Assembly (NCBI GenBank): GCA_965216425.1
Contig: CBDCFV010000005.1
Span: 186,001-250,000 of the forward strand
Direction of reading: 5' to 3'
Length of the DNA: 64,000 nt
Origin: CBDCFV01 sp965216425
GTDB taxonomy: Bacteria > Chloroflexota > Dehalococcoidia > Lucifugimonadales > UBA3495
The translations under genes were made by a program, and so were the position numbers. The notes beneath the pieces were generated by a model. It was not told the origin of the DNA. It searched no databases and saw nothing but the letters and a program-made list of their open reading frames with translations. Positions 44,099-52,507 of this stretch are shown in pieces (position 1 is the first letter of the stretch; each line of letters starts with the position of its first letter).

Positions 44099-45949
44099 TT
44101 AACAGTCCTTGTCACTGTAAACGTAAGTCTCTTCTTCCGCGTACTCTGGCTTTGAGTCATCGGCGGAGAATGGGTCGTCATCGCCAAGAAAGGTCTGGCT
44201 GAACATAAAGTTCAGCATCCGGTGGATTCGAAAAGTGACCACCACCAACCCGGCGATCAAGCCTATCATGAATACTATCGACAACGGTGCGCTCAGGCTG
44301 CCCAAGGCCAGCAAACGCGAGAACAACGGGATGCTCCAAACCCCCGGCACTACCAGGATCGGGACCAATGCAGTGTCTCGAAACACCGCTCGTAGGTTGC
44401 CCTTGGTCCAATTGTCGGCTACCCCGAGGTAGCTTGGCAGTCTGTACTCCACCAAGCTGTCGGCAAGAATGCGCAACGACTTCCAAATCGCCACCCCCGG
44501 AGGAACACACAAGGCCAGGACTGTCCCGCCTATGAGTAACCCAAGCACGCCTTCACTCAAATGAATCAATCCGGATAGCTGGGAAGTGAACCGGAGGCTG
44601 GCGGTGCCCACTGCGAGAAAGACCGCGATGATGCCCAGGTCTATCACGATTACGCGGCTGCTTCTTTGGATCTGCCTGGCCCTGGGGCTGTTGAACTGGA
44701 AGGCGCTGCGAAGTGTGGCAAGCGCCAGCGACAGATCATGGCAGTAACGCTTCAACAGTTGTGGAGACCGGCGCTCCAGGAAATTGGAGACCGGGTCTGC
44801 GGAACGAAATAGCAGCGGGTATATCAGAGCGGTTATCGCGGTTGCGCCGGTGATCACCGGGTACATGAACGCTCCCACCACCCCGAAGTCCGCCCCCGTC
44901 TTGACGATGGCCAATGAGAACTCGCCGGTCTGCGGCATACCCATCCCCACGCTCAATGACACCCGCCCGTCCTGTCCCGACAGGAACGTGCCCACGGTGT
45001 CGGAAATGACCTTCCCGACCACGAACACTGCCGTAACCACCAGCGTGGGGACGATGAAGTAGTCCACCAACGCCAAGTCGATTAACATGCCAATGGAGAC
45101 GAAGAATATCGCGGCAAACATGGTCCGTATCGGCCCCACTATCCGCTCTAACTCTTCGGCGTGATGGGAGTCGCCCAGGACGGCTCCGATGAGGAACGCA
45201 CCGGCTGCCCCGGACATGCCCAATTGCTGCGTGATCAGCGCCAAGCCAAAGCACAAGGTCAGTCCGGTGATGAGCAAAGTCTCTTCCGATTTGAACCGGT
45301 CTATAAAGTGGACCAGCTTATTGGCACAAGCCGCCCCAAGGACCAACGCCAGAACCGCAAAAGCGGCCAGATTTACCACGATGACGCCAATGCCGCCCAT
45401 GTCAGTCCCGCCGTTGGTAGCTACTCCCGACAGCACAGTCAGCAAGACCACCGCGGCAAAGTCCTCTACCACCAGGATTCCAACGATCAACCTCCCTCGA
45501 ATTTCCAGCAGTTGCCCGGACTCCCGCAGCATCGTCATCAGTATCGCCGAACTGCTGATAGACATGGCCGAACCCAGGAAAACCGCGTCGATATCGCTCC
45601 ACCCCAATAGGTTGGCGATTTCGAACCCAAGAGCGAACATCGTGGCCATCTCTACCGCGGCGATGAATATTACCCTGCCGCCGACTTCGCGAATGCGCCG
45701 CCAGCCACACTCCAGGCCTATGCCAAACAGGAGCAGCACCAAACCCAGGTCTGCCAGCAGCCCAATGGTTTCCGGGTTTTCCACACTCTTCAAAACCGAC
45801 GGCCCGATCAAGACGCCGGCTACCAAATAACCCAGGACAGGTGGCAGCTTGATCTGTCGGCACAACACCAATGCCGCCCCCGCGACAGCCATAATGATGG
45901 CGAAATCGCGGAGAAGGTGTGGCTCCTCGTGGCTGACGGCCAACGCCAC
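44099..45949 (-). CDS. Kef/CPA2-type monovalent cation:proton antiporter
   Basis: 616 residues with about 12 membrane segments in the first 400. Conserved features are LPPVLGYLVAGVLIGP (about 33-48), LLFGIGLECGW, SSSAILMTML, the VVEDFAAV motif (about 160) with the transport Asp, and GMPQTGEFSLAIV (about 350). A further membrane domain follows (about 435-580), where most Kef proteins have a TrkA/RCK domain; none is found. It exchanges K+ or Na+ for H+. 43951-44098 shows no B12 riboswitch. Confidence 0.88.
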   Translation of the reverse strand: MALAVSHEEPHLLRDFAIIMAVAGAALVLCRQIKLPPVLGYLVAGVLIGPSVLKSVENPETIGLLADLGLVLLLFGIGLECGWRRIREVGGRVIFIAAVEMATMFALGFEIANLLGWSDIDAVFLGSAMSISSSAILMTMLRESGQLLEIRGRLIVGILVVEDFAAVVLLTVLSGVATNGGTDMGGIGVIVVNLAAFAVLALVLGAACANKLVHFIDRFKSEETLLITGLTLCFGLALITQQLGMSGAAGAFLIGAVLGDSHHAEELERIVGPIRTMFAAIFFVSIGMLIDLALVDYFIVPTLVVTAVFVVGKVISDTVGTFLSGQDGRVSLSVGMGMPQTGEFSLAIVKTGADFGVVGAFMYPVITGATAITALIYPLLFRSADPVSNFLERRSPQLLKRYCHDLSLALATLRSAFQFNSPRARQIQRSSRVIVIDLGIIAVFLAVGTASLRFTSQLSGLIHLSEGVLGLLIGGTVLALCVPPGVAIWKSLRILADSLVEYRLPSYLGVADNWTKGNLRAVFRDTALVPILVVPGVWSIPLFSRLLALGSLSAPLSIVFMIGLIAGLVVVTFRIHRMLNFMFSQTFLGDDDPFSADDSKPEYAEEETYVYSDKDC

Positions 45950-46079
45950 GCTTGCAATTGCCGTTTCTATGGCTTCACCTTTCTACACGCAACAGTGGTC
46001 GGCGACTATCTTTGAGTAAAGGGTGTCCGCAAACGATTTACATGGATGCCGAATCACCCAAGGCCAGAAAATGCGAAAA

Positions 46080-46113
46080 CCTCGGGCGCAAGCAAAAGCT
46101 TGACTGCCCGAGG
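46080..46113. other. Hairpin in the gap between antiporter and OsmC genes
   Basis: CCTCGGGC (46080-46087) and GCCCGAGG (46106-46113) pair, enclosing AAGC/GCTT. It is isolated in 45950-46309, which has no gene. I checked it as a possible tRNA-Sec and found no T-arm GGTTCGA, no TCA anticodon and no acceptor stem. It may be a small RNA or a terminator of either neighbour. Confidence 0.35.
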
Positions 46114-46309
46114 TCGACAGGCCCGATTAGCAACAGGGGTAGACGCCCCGATTCGTTATTCGGCCAACCAAGTACGAGACGGAGCAATCAATCCCCCACC
46201 ACCTCGTCACGGCCCGAACCAAGGGGCTTAACTAAAGCTTACCAGACTCACACTGTTAGCCTCTAGAAAAGGTTTAACCGGTTGACGCCATTTCATAGCG
46301 ATAAGAAGG

Positions 46310-46747
46310 TTAGCGGAACTTCTCCATGTGGGAAGTTAGGTCCACGGTGGTGTCAGCGGTCGCCACGGCGACCGAACCATAGAGGGGTCAACGCCGTTTC
46401 CACATTTCCACCAGTTCGTAGGCTTGGTCGTCGTCCACGCCCCACATCTCGAAGTTCACCCGGATAGCCTCGTACACTGTCCGGTCGCCCAAGGGCTTGT
46501 CCGAGTCTCTCCAAGCTTCGCAGCCCACGTCCATCCAGTCCAGAGTGATGCCCCCTTCCTTGGCCAGGCGTTCCACCATATTGACGGCGCAGGCAGTAAT
46601 GCCCGACAGGAACAGTTCTCCCGCCCCAACTTCATCGCCGCCCGGGTCGTCGGCTACCCAATGATGGTTACGGGCGTTGCATATCGAGCGCCCCACGGCG
46701 CCGGTGCTGTAGCTGTGTACTTTGTACGCCAACGCTAGTTCAGGCAT
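46310..46747 (-). CDS. OsmC/Ohr-family protein; UGA at the second redox Cys (candidate selenoprotein)
   Basis: 145 residues when the TGA at 46388-46390 (codon 120) is read through to a TAA at 46310. The first peroxidatic-type Cys is Cys53 in SGITACAVNMVERL. The second redox Cys in OsmC-like proteins lies in RRCPLYG; here the DNA encodes WKRR, TGA, PLYGSVAVATADTTVDL. The length matches the family only with read-through; stopping at the TGA loses the redox pair partner. A 7-bp hairpin lies 13 nt after the TGA. OsmC/Ohr proteins reduce organic peroxides. The first codons have no clear Shine-Dalgarno apart from GGAGGGGAAAC. Confidence 0.78.
46357..46390 (-). promoter_or_regulatory. Candidate bacterial SECIS in the OsmC gene
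   Basis: Reading the minus strand: TGA, 13-nt spacer, stem CGGTCGC (46374-46368), loop CGTG (46367-46364), stem GCGACCG (46363-46357). The loop starts 20 nt after the TGA and has G at its second position, which meets the bacterial rule. Confidence 0.6.
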
Positions 46748-46833
46748 GGTGTTTCCCCTCCTTGCGAAATCATGAGGTAACCCTGTGCGCCCGGCAATGG
46801 CCGATCATGAAGAGCCTTGCAAAGTTGAGCCTA

Positions 46834-47346
46834 TCACTCCGCCACACGGTAAGCAATGCACTCCACAATTTCAATGGCCAAGGGCTTTTGAGCCAAACCC
46901 GTCGTGCCGATGACCGCCCGGCATGGCGGGATGGTTATGAACTCCCGGTACACTTGGTTCAACAGCGGCCAGTTGTCCATGTTGGTAAGGAATACGATAA
47001 GCGATACCACCCGGTTGTAGTCTGTCCTGGCGGCTTTCAGCGTAGTCTCGATATGGCGGAACGCCGCTCGGTACTGGTCCTCCGCAGTTTCTCCAACGAC
47101 CACCCCGTCGAACCCTGAAGAGGTCGTGCCGCGGCAGAGCACCTTGATCGCCTTGACCTTCAGCATCCGCGAGAGGTCTTCGTCGAAGTAGTCAGAGTAC
47201 ATCCCCGTCCGGTAGGAGGTCATGTCGGTGGACTGCCCTCTTCCATCGGCGATAATCAGGTCCAGCAGTTGGTCCCTGTCCTGATAAGACAGCGCCTGCG
47301 CATCTTCCAATGACATTGCATCCAGTTCAGCAAGAGTATAGGGCAT
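46834..47346 (-). CDS. RidA/YjgF-family protein
   Basis: 170 residues. After an atypical N-terminal helix (LDAMSLEDAQALSYQ) and TSYRTGMYSDYF, the RidA core begins. Identifying points are SGFDGVVVGETAEDQYRAAFRHIETTL, VVSLIVFLTNMDNWPLLNQVYREF and PCRAVIGTTGL with its Arg. Such enzymes deaminate reactive enamine/imine intermediates; the added N-terminal segment makes it longer than E. coli RidA. Same orientation as the OsmC gene, 86 nt before it. Confidence 0.8.
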   Translation of the reverse strand: MPYTLAELDAMSLEDAQALSYQDRDQLLDLIIADGRGQSTDMTSYRTGMYSDYFDEDLSRMLKVKAIKVLCRGTTSSGFDGVVVGETAEDQYRAAFRHIETTLKAARTDYNRVVSLIVFLTNMDNWPLLNQVYREFITIPPCRAVIGTTGLAQKPLAIEIVECIAYRVAE

Positions 47347-47732
47347 AAGTCGTCCTTGTTAAGAAGTCCTTCCGGGTCGTTTACTGCTGCCCTGACAGGT
47401 AGCGAACGCCGAAACCACACCTCTCGCAGCAGGTGTCCCGGATAGCATAAGGCTCCGTAATCTTAACGCGGGGCATATCCAACCGCAACATTGCGGCGTT
47501 ACGCCTTCAAGACAATATCGTTGCAGACGGCAAACTCTGCGAGGAGAGGAAAAGCAGGATGAAGTGAAGAACCGGAAATGACAGACAACGGTGTTTTCCG
47601 TCCCACGTCTGTTTATAATACATTCGAAGTAGCAGCGACCCACGGAACACCGCTGCTCTCAGGATCACGATAAAGGTCGGCAATCCTGGGTCAGGCGTCA
47701 ACCCAAATCTTTTTCGGGCTAATGGAGGCGAT
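47347..47732. other. Intergenic region upstream of the VOC gene
   Basis: Divergent control region between RidA (minus) and the VOC protein (plus). TATAAT at 47614-47619 is a strong -10 hexamer, but the matching -35 region is weak (TGTTTT). No small gene is convincing. Confidence 0.45.
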
Positions 47733-48170
47733 ATGGCAGTCTTGAAGATTGAAGGCGTAACCCACTGGTCGATCCCTGTAAACGACCTCAACGAAGCGGA
47801 AGAGTTCTACGGCGAACTGTTGGGTCTCACTCCCAAAGGCAGGCTGGGCAACAACATCATGTCCTGTTTCAACGTTGGTGACCATAACATTCTGCTCTGC
47901 GAGCGTTCCAGCGCGGTGGATGGACACTTGGCGGAGGACGGAGGGGCGCACCATTCATTCACCGTATCGCCCCAGACCTTCAACGAAGCCTGTAAAGTGT
48001 TCCATGAAAGAGGCATAGAAATAGACGATTTGACCTACCGGGGCCAAGGATTCTTCACTGGCCGCGAACTGTACTTCTTCGACCCCAGCGGCAACCGGTT
48101 AGAGCTTCGGGACCCAACCTGGGGCGAGGGGATGCCCGAGCCTTCCTTCGAAGAGTTGGCTAACGCTTAA
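47733..48170 (+). CDS. VOC-family (glyoxalase/dioxygenase-like) protein
   Basis: 145 residues. The fold of paired beta-alpha-beta modules is shown by VTHWSIPVNDLNEAEEFYGELLGLTPKG, HHSFTV (metal His) and FFTGRELYFFDPSGNRLELRDP (metal Glu). AATGGAGGCG precedes the ATG. VOC proteins act in glyoxalase, dioxygenase or fosfomycin-type chemistry; which applies is unknown. Confidence 0.85.
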   Translation: MAVLKIEGVTHWSIPVNDLNEAEEFYGELLGLTPKGRLGNNIMSCFNVGDHNILLCERSSAVDGHLAEDGGAHHSFTVSPQTFNEACKVFHERGIEIDDLTYRGQGFFTGRELYFFDPSGNRLELRDPTWGEGMPEPSFEELANA

Positions 48171-48238
48171 GCCCGGTCCAGCCGTTAGTAGAGGGCGGGA
48201 AACCGGGCTAACCAGTGAAGTCCATGCAGCGTCGAGTA

Positions 48239-50620
48239 TTACCGGCTGTACCCTGATTGCGGTTCAACGCCGCCAATCTCTGTCGCGTCATCGGCCATGT
48301 GTCCGAGCAAAAAGACCAAGTCTATATAGGCCTCCAGCTCACCTAGGGAGCCCTTTAGCATTTGGAGCCGGTCTTGCAGAGTGGACAGTTCAGAGTGGAC
48401 ACCGGGCGCAAGATCGTCTTCAGGATGGGACAACACACTGAACCTGTCGGATGCCAGCGCAACGATGGCGCCCAACCGTAGAAAATAGTCCGCAGACGTG
48501 TCAAAGGTCGTGCGGGGGTCGCCGGATATTTGAGTGTGTTGTACCTGACGGACGCCCGTGCCCGGCTTTACCCATCTCAATTCCACCGCACCCAGATTCA
48601 GATCATTGGCGTCCCTTCTCCACCACATTGCTGCTTCATTCAAGTCAAGCTCGTAGAACACGGTAGTGGCCGCTCCCGATGGGATTTCTGCAAATTCCTT
48701 CCGGTCCTGGGTGAAGGTCTCATCGGGGGTCAGCCGGTTTTCATAGCCGACTATGCGCCATGACCGGACTACCTCCGGGTCCCAAGTCACTTGCGCCCGT
48801 GTCTGGTCAGCAAAGGGTTTCGAAACGGCCAGCCAACTCTCCCGGCTGAAAGTCCTCCGTGCAGAGTCAACGTCATCCAAGTAGCGGTACCAGCCGTTGC
48901 CGTGCTGTGCCAATTGCTCCAGCAAGTAGTCGTTATAGTTTTGAATACCGACGCCTATGGTGATAATCCGCAACGGGTTCCGGCTACTCCGGTCGTAGGC
49001 GGACTCCAGAATAGCGAACGGGTTGGTGGCGTCCACGTTGGCCACTCCGTCAGACATCAGGATGATGTAGTTGTGGGCTTCCGGGCGTTGACGGCGGGCT
49101 TGGTCCGCCATTTGAACGCCCAAGTCTATTCCCGCTTGAACGTTGGTGCTGCCGCGAGGACGCAGCCTCTTTATGGATCGTTGGACCGAGTCGTTCTCTG
49201 GATGGCTGTGTTCAACCGTTGCCTCCCTGACAACATCCCCGCTGAATTGCACCACGGCTATGCGGTCGCTTGGGCCTAGACTCCTCTTGATAGACTCTGC
49301 CGCCGCCATGGCGATGTCAACCCGGTTGCCTTCTTTCATGGAGCCTGACGAGTCAAGGACCAAAGTAACGTTCAGCGGAGCCTCATCACGCACTTCCGCC
49401 GCTTGGAACGCGATACGCGCGATGTGTTTACCGCTATCCAAGGGATGTTTGATAAGGTCTGTCTGCATTGAAAAGGTGTCGTCGTCCTGCACCTGTAAAT
49501 ATTGATAGTCGAAAGCGTTTATCCACTCTTCTGCTCTGACTGAGGCCGCGTCCACGTCATATCCGGAACGCGCCCAGTTAAGGGCCAACTGGTAGGAGGT
49601 ACGGTCCGTATCTAGACTGAAGGTCGACACGTTGTCTTCCGAGGCAACCTCGAAGCGCGACCGATGATAGTCTTTGAAGGTTGTGTCCTGCGGGTGGGCA
49701 TAACCGCCCCCGCCACTGTCACGACCCTGCCCGGTGGGGTCGGCGAGCACCGCTTGGGGTAGGGGCGTGGCCGTCACCACTGGGGCGTAACCACCACCGC
49801 CTCGACGGCGACGTGTCCGTTTGATGGGTGTCTCTCGCGGGTAGGGCGTGGGGATAGAAATTTGAGGCGCCGACTCGGCCGCCGCGCCCGCTTGGCCCCC
49901 ACTTTCCCGCCGAGGCAACGTTGTTGGTGCCGGGGCCATTGTCGGCGCACTTACGCGCGCCTTAGGTCCTCCCGGCGGAGTCGAAGTGTCCGCTGGCGCC
50001 CCCACCGGGCCTCCTAAGCCTTCCTTCTCCACAGTTACTTCCCTGGGGGTGCTCCCGTTCCCCGGAGGCTCCGTTACAGGTGACGCGACCTCCTTGACAA
50101 CTTCCTTCACCGTCCTTCCAGTGGGCGTTAGCGCGATTGTTGTTTCGCTACTCTTTCCAGAAATGGAGGTTGGAGCGGTCTCCTTTTCGACGATAACTCC
50201 GCCCTCCTGGGCCGTAGGCGCGATGCGTTGTTCCGATGGGTCTGGCATCGCTAACACTGAGCTTTCAGGAGCGGCGGTAGGACCTTGCGACTCGCTTTCC
50301 TCACCGAAGTAGAGGGCGCTCCCCACCGGTTCCGTATAACTTGGGTTGCTGTTCAACGTTAAGACGGAGCCTAAGGCTACCACGGCGATGAGAGCCATCG
50401 CCGTCCCAGCGAATGTCAGGCGCCTGCCATCGGTCCATGTCTGAGATAGGATGCTGCGAAAGGCTGTGAAACGGCCTGGCAGCTTGGGAGGCTTTTCTTC
50501 CAAGCGGCTGGCCAGCCGCGTCCACGTGTCGGTTGGCGCCAGGAGGCCCGGCGTCTCCTCGGTGAAATGCTGCCTCAGCAACCGTTCCATGTCCTGGTCC
50601 GGTAGATCATTGTCAGCCAC
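48239..50620 (-). CDS. VWA-domain membrane-anchored protein (YfbK-like)
   Basis: 793 residues from the GTG at 50620, chosen for GGGGAGG nine bases upstream (TTG at 50629 and ATG at 50590 are alternatives). One membrane segment near residues 68-90 separates a short cytoplasmic N terminus from a long Pro/Thr/Ser/Gly-rich extracellular linker (about 100-320). VWA domain (about 415-590): MIDAS motif DSSGSMK (about 421). A YfbK-like DUF3520 C-terminal domain follows. It starts overlapping the ECF sigma factor gene, so it may serve as the membrane partner or anti-sigma-like regulator of that factor. The N-terminal segment lacks a zinc Cys motif. Confidence 0.85.
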   Translation of the reverse strand: MADNDLPDQDMERLLRQHFTEETPGLLAPTDTWTRLASRLEEKPPKLPGRFTAFRSILSQTWTDGRRLTFAGTAMALIAVVALGSVLTLNSNPSYTEPVGSALYFGEESESQGPTAAPESSVLAMPDPSEQRIAPTAQEGGVIVEKETAPTSISGKSSETTIALTPTGRTVKEVVKEVASPVTEPPGNGSTPREVTVEKEGLGGPVGAPADTSTPPGGPKARVSAPTMAPAPTTLPRRESGGQAGAAAESAPQISIPTPYPRETPIKRTRRRRGGGGYAPVVTATPLPQAVLADPTGQGRDSGGGGYAHPQDTTFKDYHRSRFEVASEDNVSTFSLDTDRTSYQLALNWARSGYDVDAASVRAEEWINAFDYQYLQVQDDDTFSMQTDLIKHPLDSGKHIARIAFQAAEVRDEAPLNVTLVLDSSGSMKEGNRVDIAMAAAESIKRSLGPSDRIAVVQFSGDVVREATVEHSHPENDSVQRSIKRLRPRGSTNVQAGIDLGVQMADQARRQRPEAHNYIILMSDGVANVDATNPFAILESAYDRSSRNPLRIITIGVGIQNYNDYLLEQLAQHGNGWYRYLDDVDSARRTFSRESWLAVSKPFADQTRAQVTWDPEVVRSWRIVGYENRLTPDETFTQDRKEFAEIPSGAATTVFYELDLNEAAMWWRRDANDLNLGAVELRWVKPGTGVRQVQHTQISGDPRTTFDTSADYFLRLGAIVALASDRFSVLSHPEDDLAPGVHSELSTLQDRLQMLKGSLGELEAYIDLVFLLGHMADDATEIGGVEPQSGYSR

Positions 50621-51166
50621 GGTGATCAACCTCCCCTGCGGCGACTTGGCTTAGTTGCTCCCGCAAACGGCCCAACGCCCGGTGTATCCTGGATTTGACG
50701 GTGCCCTCCCGTTTCCCAATCGCGTGCGCCAATTCAGGCACCGTCAACCCGGCGAAGTACCGGAGAATGACCACTTGCCGGTGTCCTTGATTGAGACCCG
50801 ACAGTGCTTTCCGGACCGTGACACTCCGGTCCATGGCTTCAACTTCCTCCGCAGGGTCTACCGATTGATTTGACGGGTCCAACCCGTCAAACGGGACTGT
50901 TGGAAGAGCATGCTTTCTTTGTAGCGTCAAAATCCTGTTCACCAATATGCGCACCAGCCACGGTTTGAAAGGGCGACCTGCTTCGAATCCCTGGATCCCC
51001 AGCCAAGCCGCCAAAAGGCCTCCTGCATCTGTTCTTCGGCGAGGCTCCGGTTGCCGGTCATCATGTAAGCCGTGCCAAAGACCACATCTTTGTACAGATC
51101 AACCAAGTAATGGAAAGCGTCCTTGTCGCCCTTTTGGCAACTAAGGACTGCTTCGTCTTCGGTCAT
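50613..51166 (-). pseudogene. ECF RNA polymerase sigma factor, frameshifted in a T run
   Basis: Start at 51166 (MTEDEAVLSCQKGDKDAF) with GGAGAG seven bases upstream. Region 2 (YKDVVFGTAYMMTGNRSLAEEQMQEAF) is followed by a frame loss at the A4/T4 run 51013-51016. One additional T restores LAAWLGIQGFEAGRPFKPWLVRILVNR and region 4 (ALSGLNQGHRQVVILRYFAGLTVPELAHAIGKREGTVKSR). The restored length of about 184 residues is normal for an ECF factor. Because the lesion lies in a homopolymer and both halves are intact, it is more likely a sequence error than decay. Overlaps the VWA gene. Confidence 0.8.
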
Positions 51167-51381
51167 GGGCTCTCTCTCCGGGGCCATTTCGAGAAGCGCG
51201 TCTAGGGGATAATATGCAGATTCCTGGGGAATCGTTCCTTTTTTCCGTGCTTTCTCGGCGGGGTGACAGTTGTCCCTTCCCAACACCAATGCCGCCGCCT
51301 TATCATAGTCATACCCTCTCATAGGCCGCCCGACAGCCCGTCCGGCTTTGGCGGCTCGGACAATTAGGAAACGTGACACAA

Positions 51382-51495
51382 AATGACACCGATTGCTGCA
51401 GAACGGGTACACTAACTGACTGAGTCCTGGCAAAAATGACACGCATATCACGCAGCTCGGCGGCTGGCCCAAAGCTGAATGATCCAGAATGACAC
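51382..51495. repeat. Three AATGACAC direct repeats at exact 53-bp spacing
   Basis: AATGACAC occurs at 51382, 51435 and 51488; the intervening sequences are unrelated, so it is not a tandem duplication. A further GTGACAC lies at 51373. 53 bp is about five helical turns, which would place all copies on one DNA face. They lie between the ECF sigma gene and queF, consistent with regulator sites for either. The rest of 51167-51640 shows no gene. Confidence 0.5.
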
Positions 51496-51640
51496 AGAAT
51501 TTTAAATTCCGCTTTGGTGCCCCTCTGAGGTCTCCCGCCGTCCTGCCTTTGGTCGGTCCTTGGCAGGTTTTGACACCGCCGCGCGGGGACGCCTATCATG
51601 TTGACGGCACTGCGTTAAGCGGTCCAGGAGGAAATGTTCC

Positions 51641-52072
51641 GTGGCCACTATTCCCGAGCTAAGACAACAGTATGAAGACTTGGACCGGACGGTCCCAGTA
51701 AAGGGCGAATCGGCTATCGACACCGCCTGCCTGCTGGCGTTCCAGTACGAGTACCCGGGCCAGGACTGCACAGTGGACGTGGACACCGACGAGTTCACTG
51801 CCGTCTGTCCATGGACCGGGCTGCCCGACTATGGCATGTTGCGAATATCCTACGTTCCTCAGGACAGTTGCATCGAACTGAAGGCCCTGAAATACTATCT
51901 CCTGTCCTACCGGGACGTGGGCGTCGTCCAGGAACACGCGGCCAACCGCATTCTGCTGGACTTGGTGGAATTGTGCCACCCCAAGAGTATGAAGGTCACG
52001 TTGGACTACCGCGTCAGGGGCGGCATCCATACCTGCGTCACGGTCGAATATCCCGGCAACGGGACCGGCTAA
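51641..52072 (+). CDS. queF: 7-cyano-7-deazaguanine (preQ0) reductase QueF
   Basis: 143 residues, the short single-domain QueF class. It reduces preQ0 to preQ1 with NADPH in queuosine synthesis. The catalytic Cys and partner are in VCPWTGLPDYG (about residues 50-60). SCIELKALKYYLLSYR, then ANRILLDLV and DYRVRGGIHT are family markers. The start is GTG at 51641 with AGGAGGA eight bases upstream. The stop overlaps the next start (TAATG). First gene of the que operon. Confidence 0.93.
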   Translation: MATIPELRQQYEDLDRTVPVKGESAIDTACLLAFQYEYPGQDCTVDVDTDEFTAVCPWTGLPDYGMLRISYVPQDSCIELKALKYYLLSYRDVGVVQEHAANRILLDLVELCHPKSMKVTLDYRVRGGIHTCVTVEYPGNGTG

Positions 52073-52503
52073 TGTACTTGGTGCGGATAGAGACCACCTT
52101 CGACAGCGGCCACCGGTTGCTGGACTACGACGGCAAGTGCGCCTTCCCCCATGGGCACACCTACCGGGCCGAGGTCTTTCTTCAAGCCAACTCCCTGGAC
52201 TCTCAGGACTTGGTGTTCGACTTCACCGAACTGAAACGTCGGGTTAAAATCTGGATCGACGAGAATTGGGACCACGCTTTCCTGGTCAACAGCCGGGACA
52301 CCGAACTCATCGATGGACTGGCCCCAGCGTCCAAAGGACGAATCTACCAATTCGAAAGCAGCAATCCTTCCTGCGAAGTGATATCCCGCGAACTGTACAA
52401 CGTGGTGGCCAAGCTTTGCGGTATGTCTCCGGCCAAGGTGCGGCTCTGGGAGTCGCTGGACCAGTATGCCGAATATGACGGCGCCGGCGGAGCGACGGGA
52501 TAG
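52072..52503 (+). CDS. queD: 6-carboxy-tetrahydropterin synthase QueD
   Basis: 143 residues. Zinc-binding His residues are in SGHRL (about 12-16) and FPHGHTY (about 25-31). Asp/His catalytic residues lie at NWDHAF (about 66) and the Glu in WESLDQYAEY (about 125). Turns 7,8-dihydroneopterin triphosphate into carboxy-tetrahydropterin. It overlaps queF by one base and queC begins four bases after its stop. Confidence 0.92.
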   Translation: MYLVRIETTFDSGHRLLDYDGKCAFPHGHTYRAEVFLQANSLDSQDLVFDFTELKRRVKIWIDENWDHAFLVNSRDTELIDGLAPASKGRIYQFESSNPSCEVISRELYNVVAKLCGMSPAKVRLWESLDQYAEYDGAGGATG

Positions 52504-52507
52504 GCGT

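Noticed and set aside
46080..46113. Hairpin considered as a tRNA-Sec gene
   Set aside because: No GGTTCGA T-arm, no TCA anticodon loop and no acceptor stem are present.
51500..51640. preQ1 riboswitch before queF
   Set aside because: No compact pseudoknot pattern or A-rich tail of that class could be recognised.
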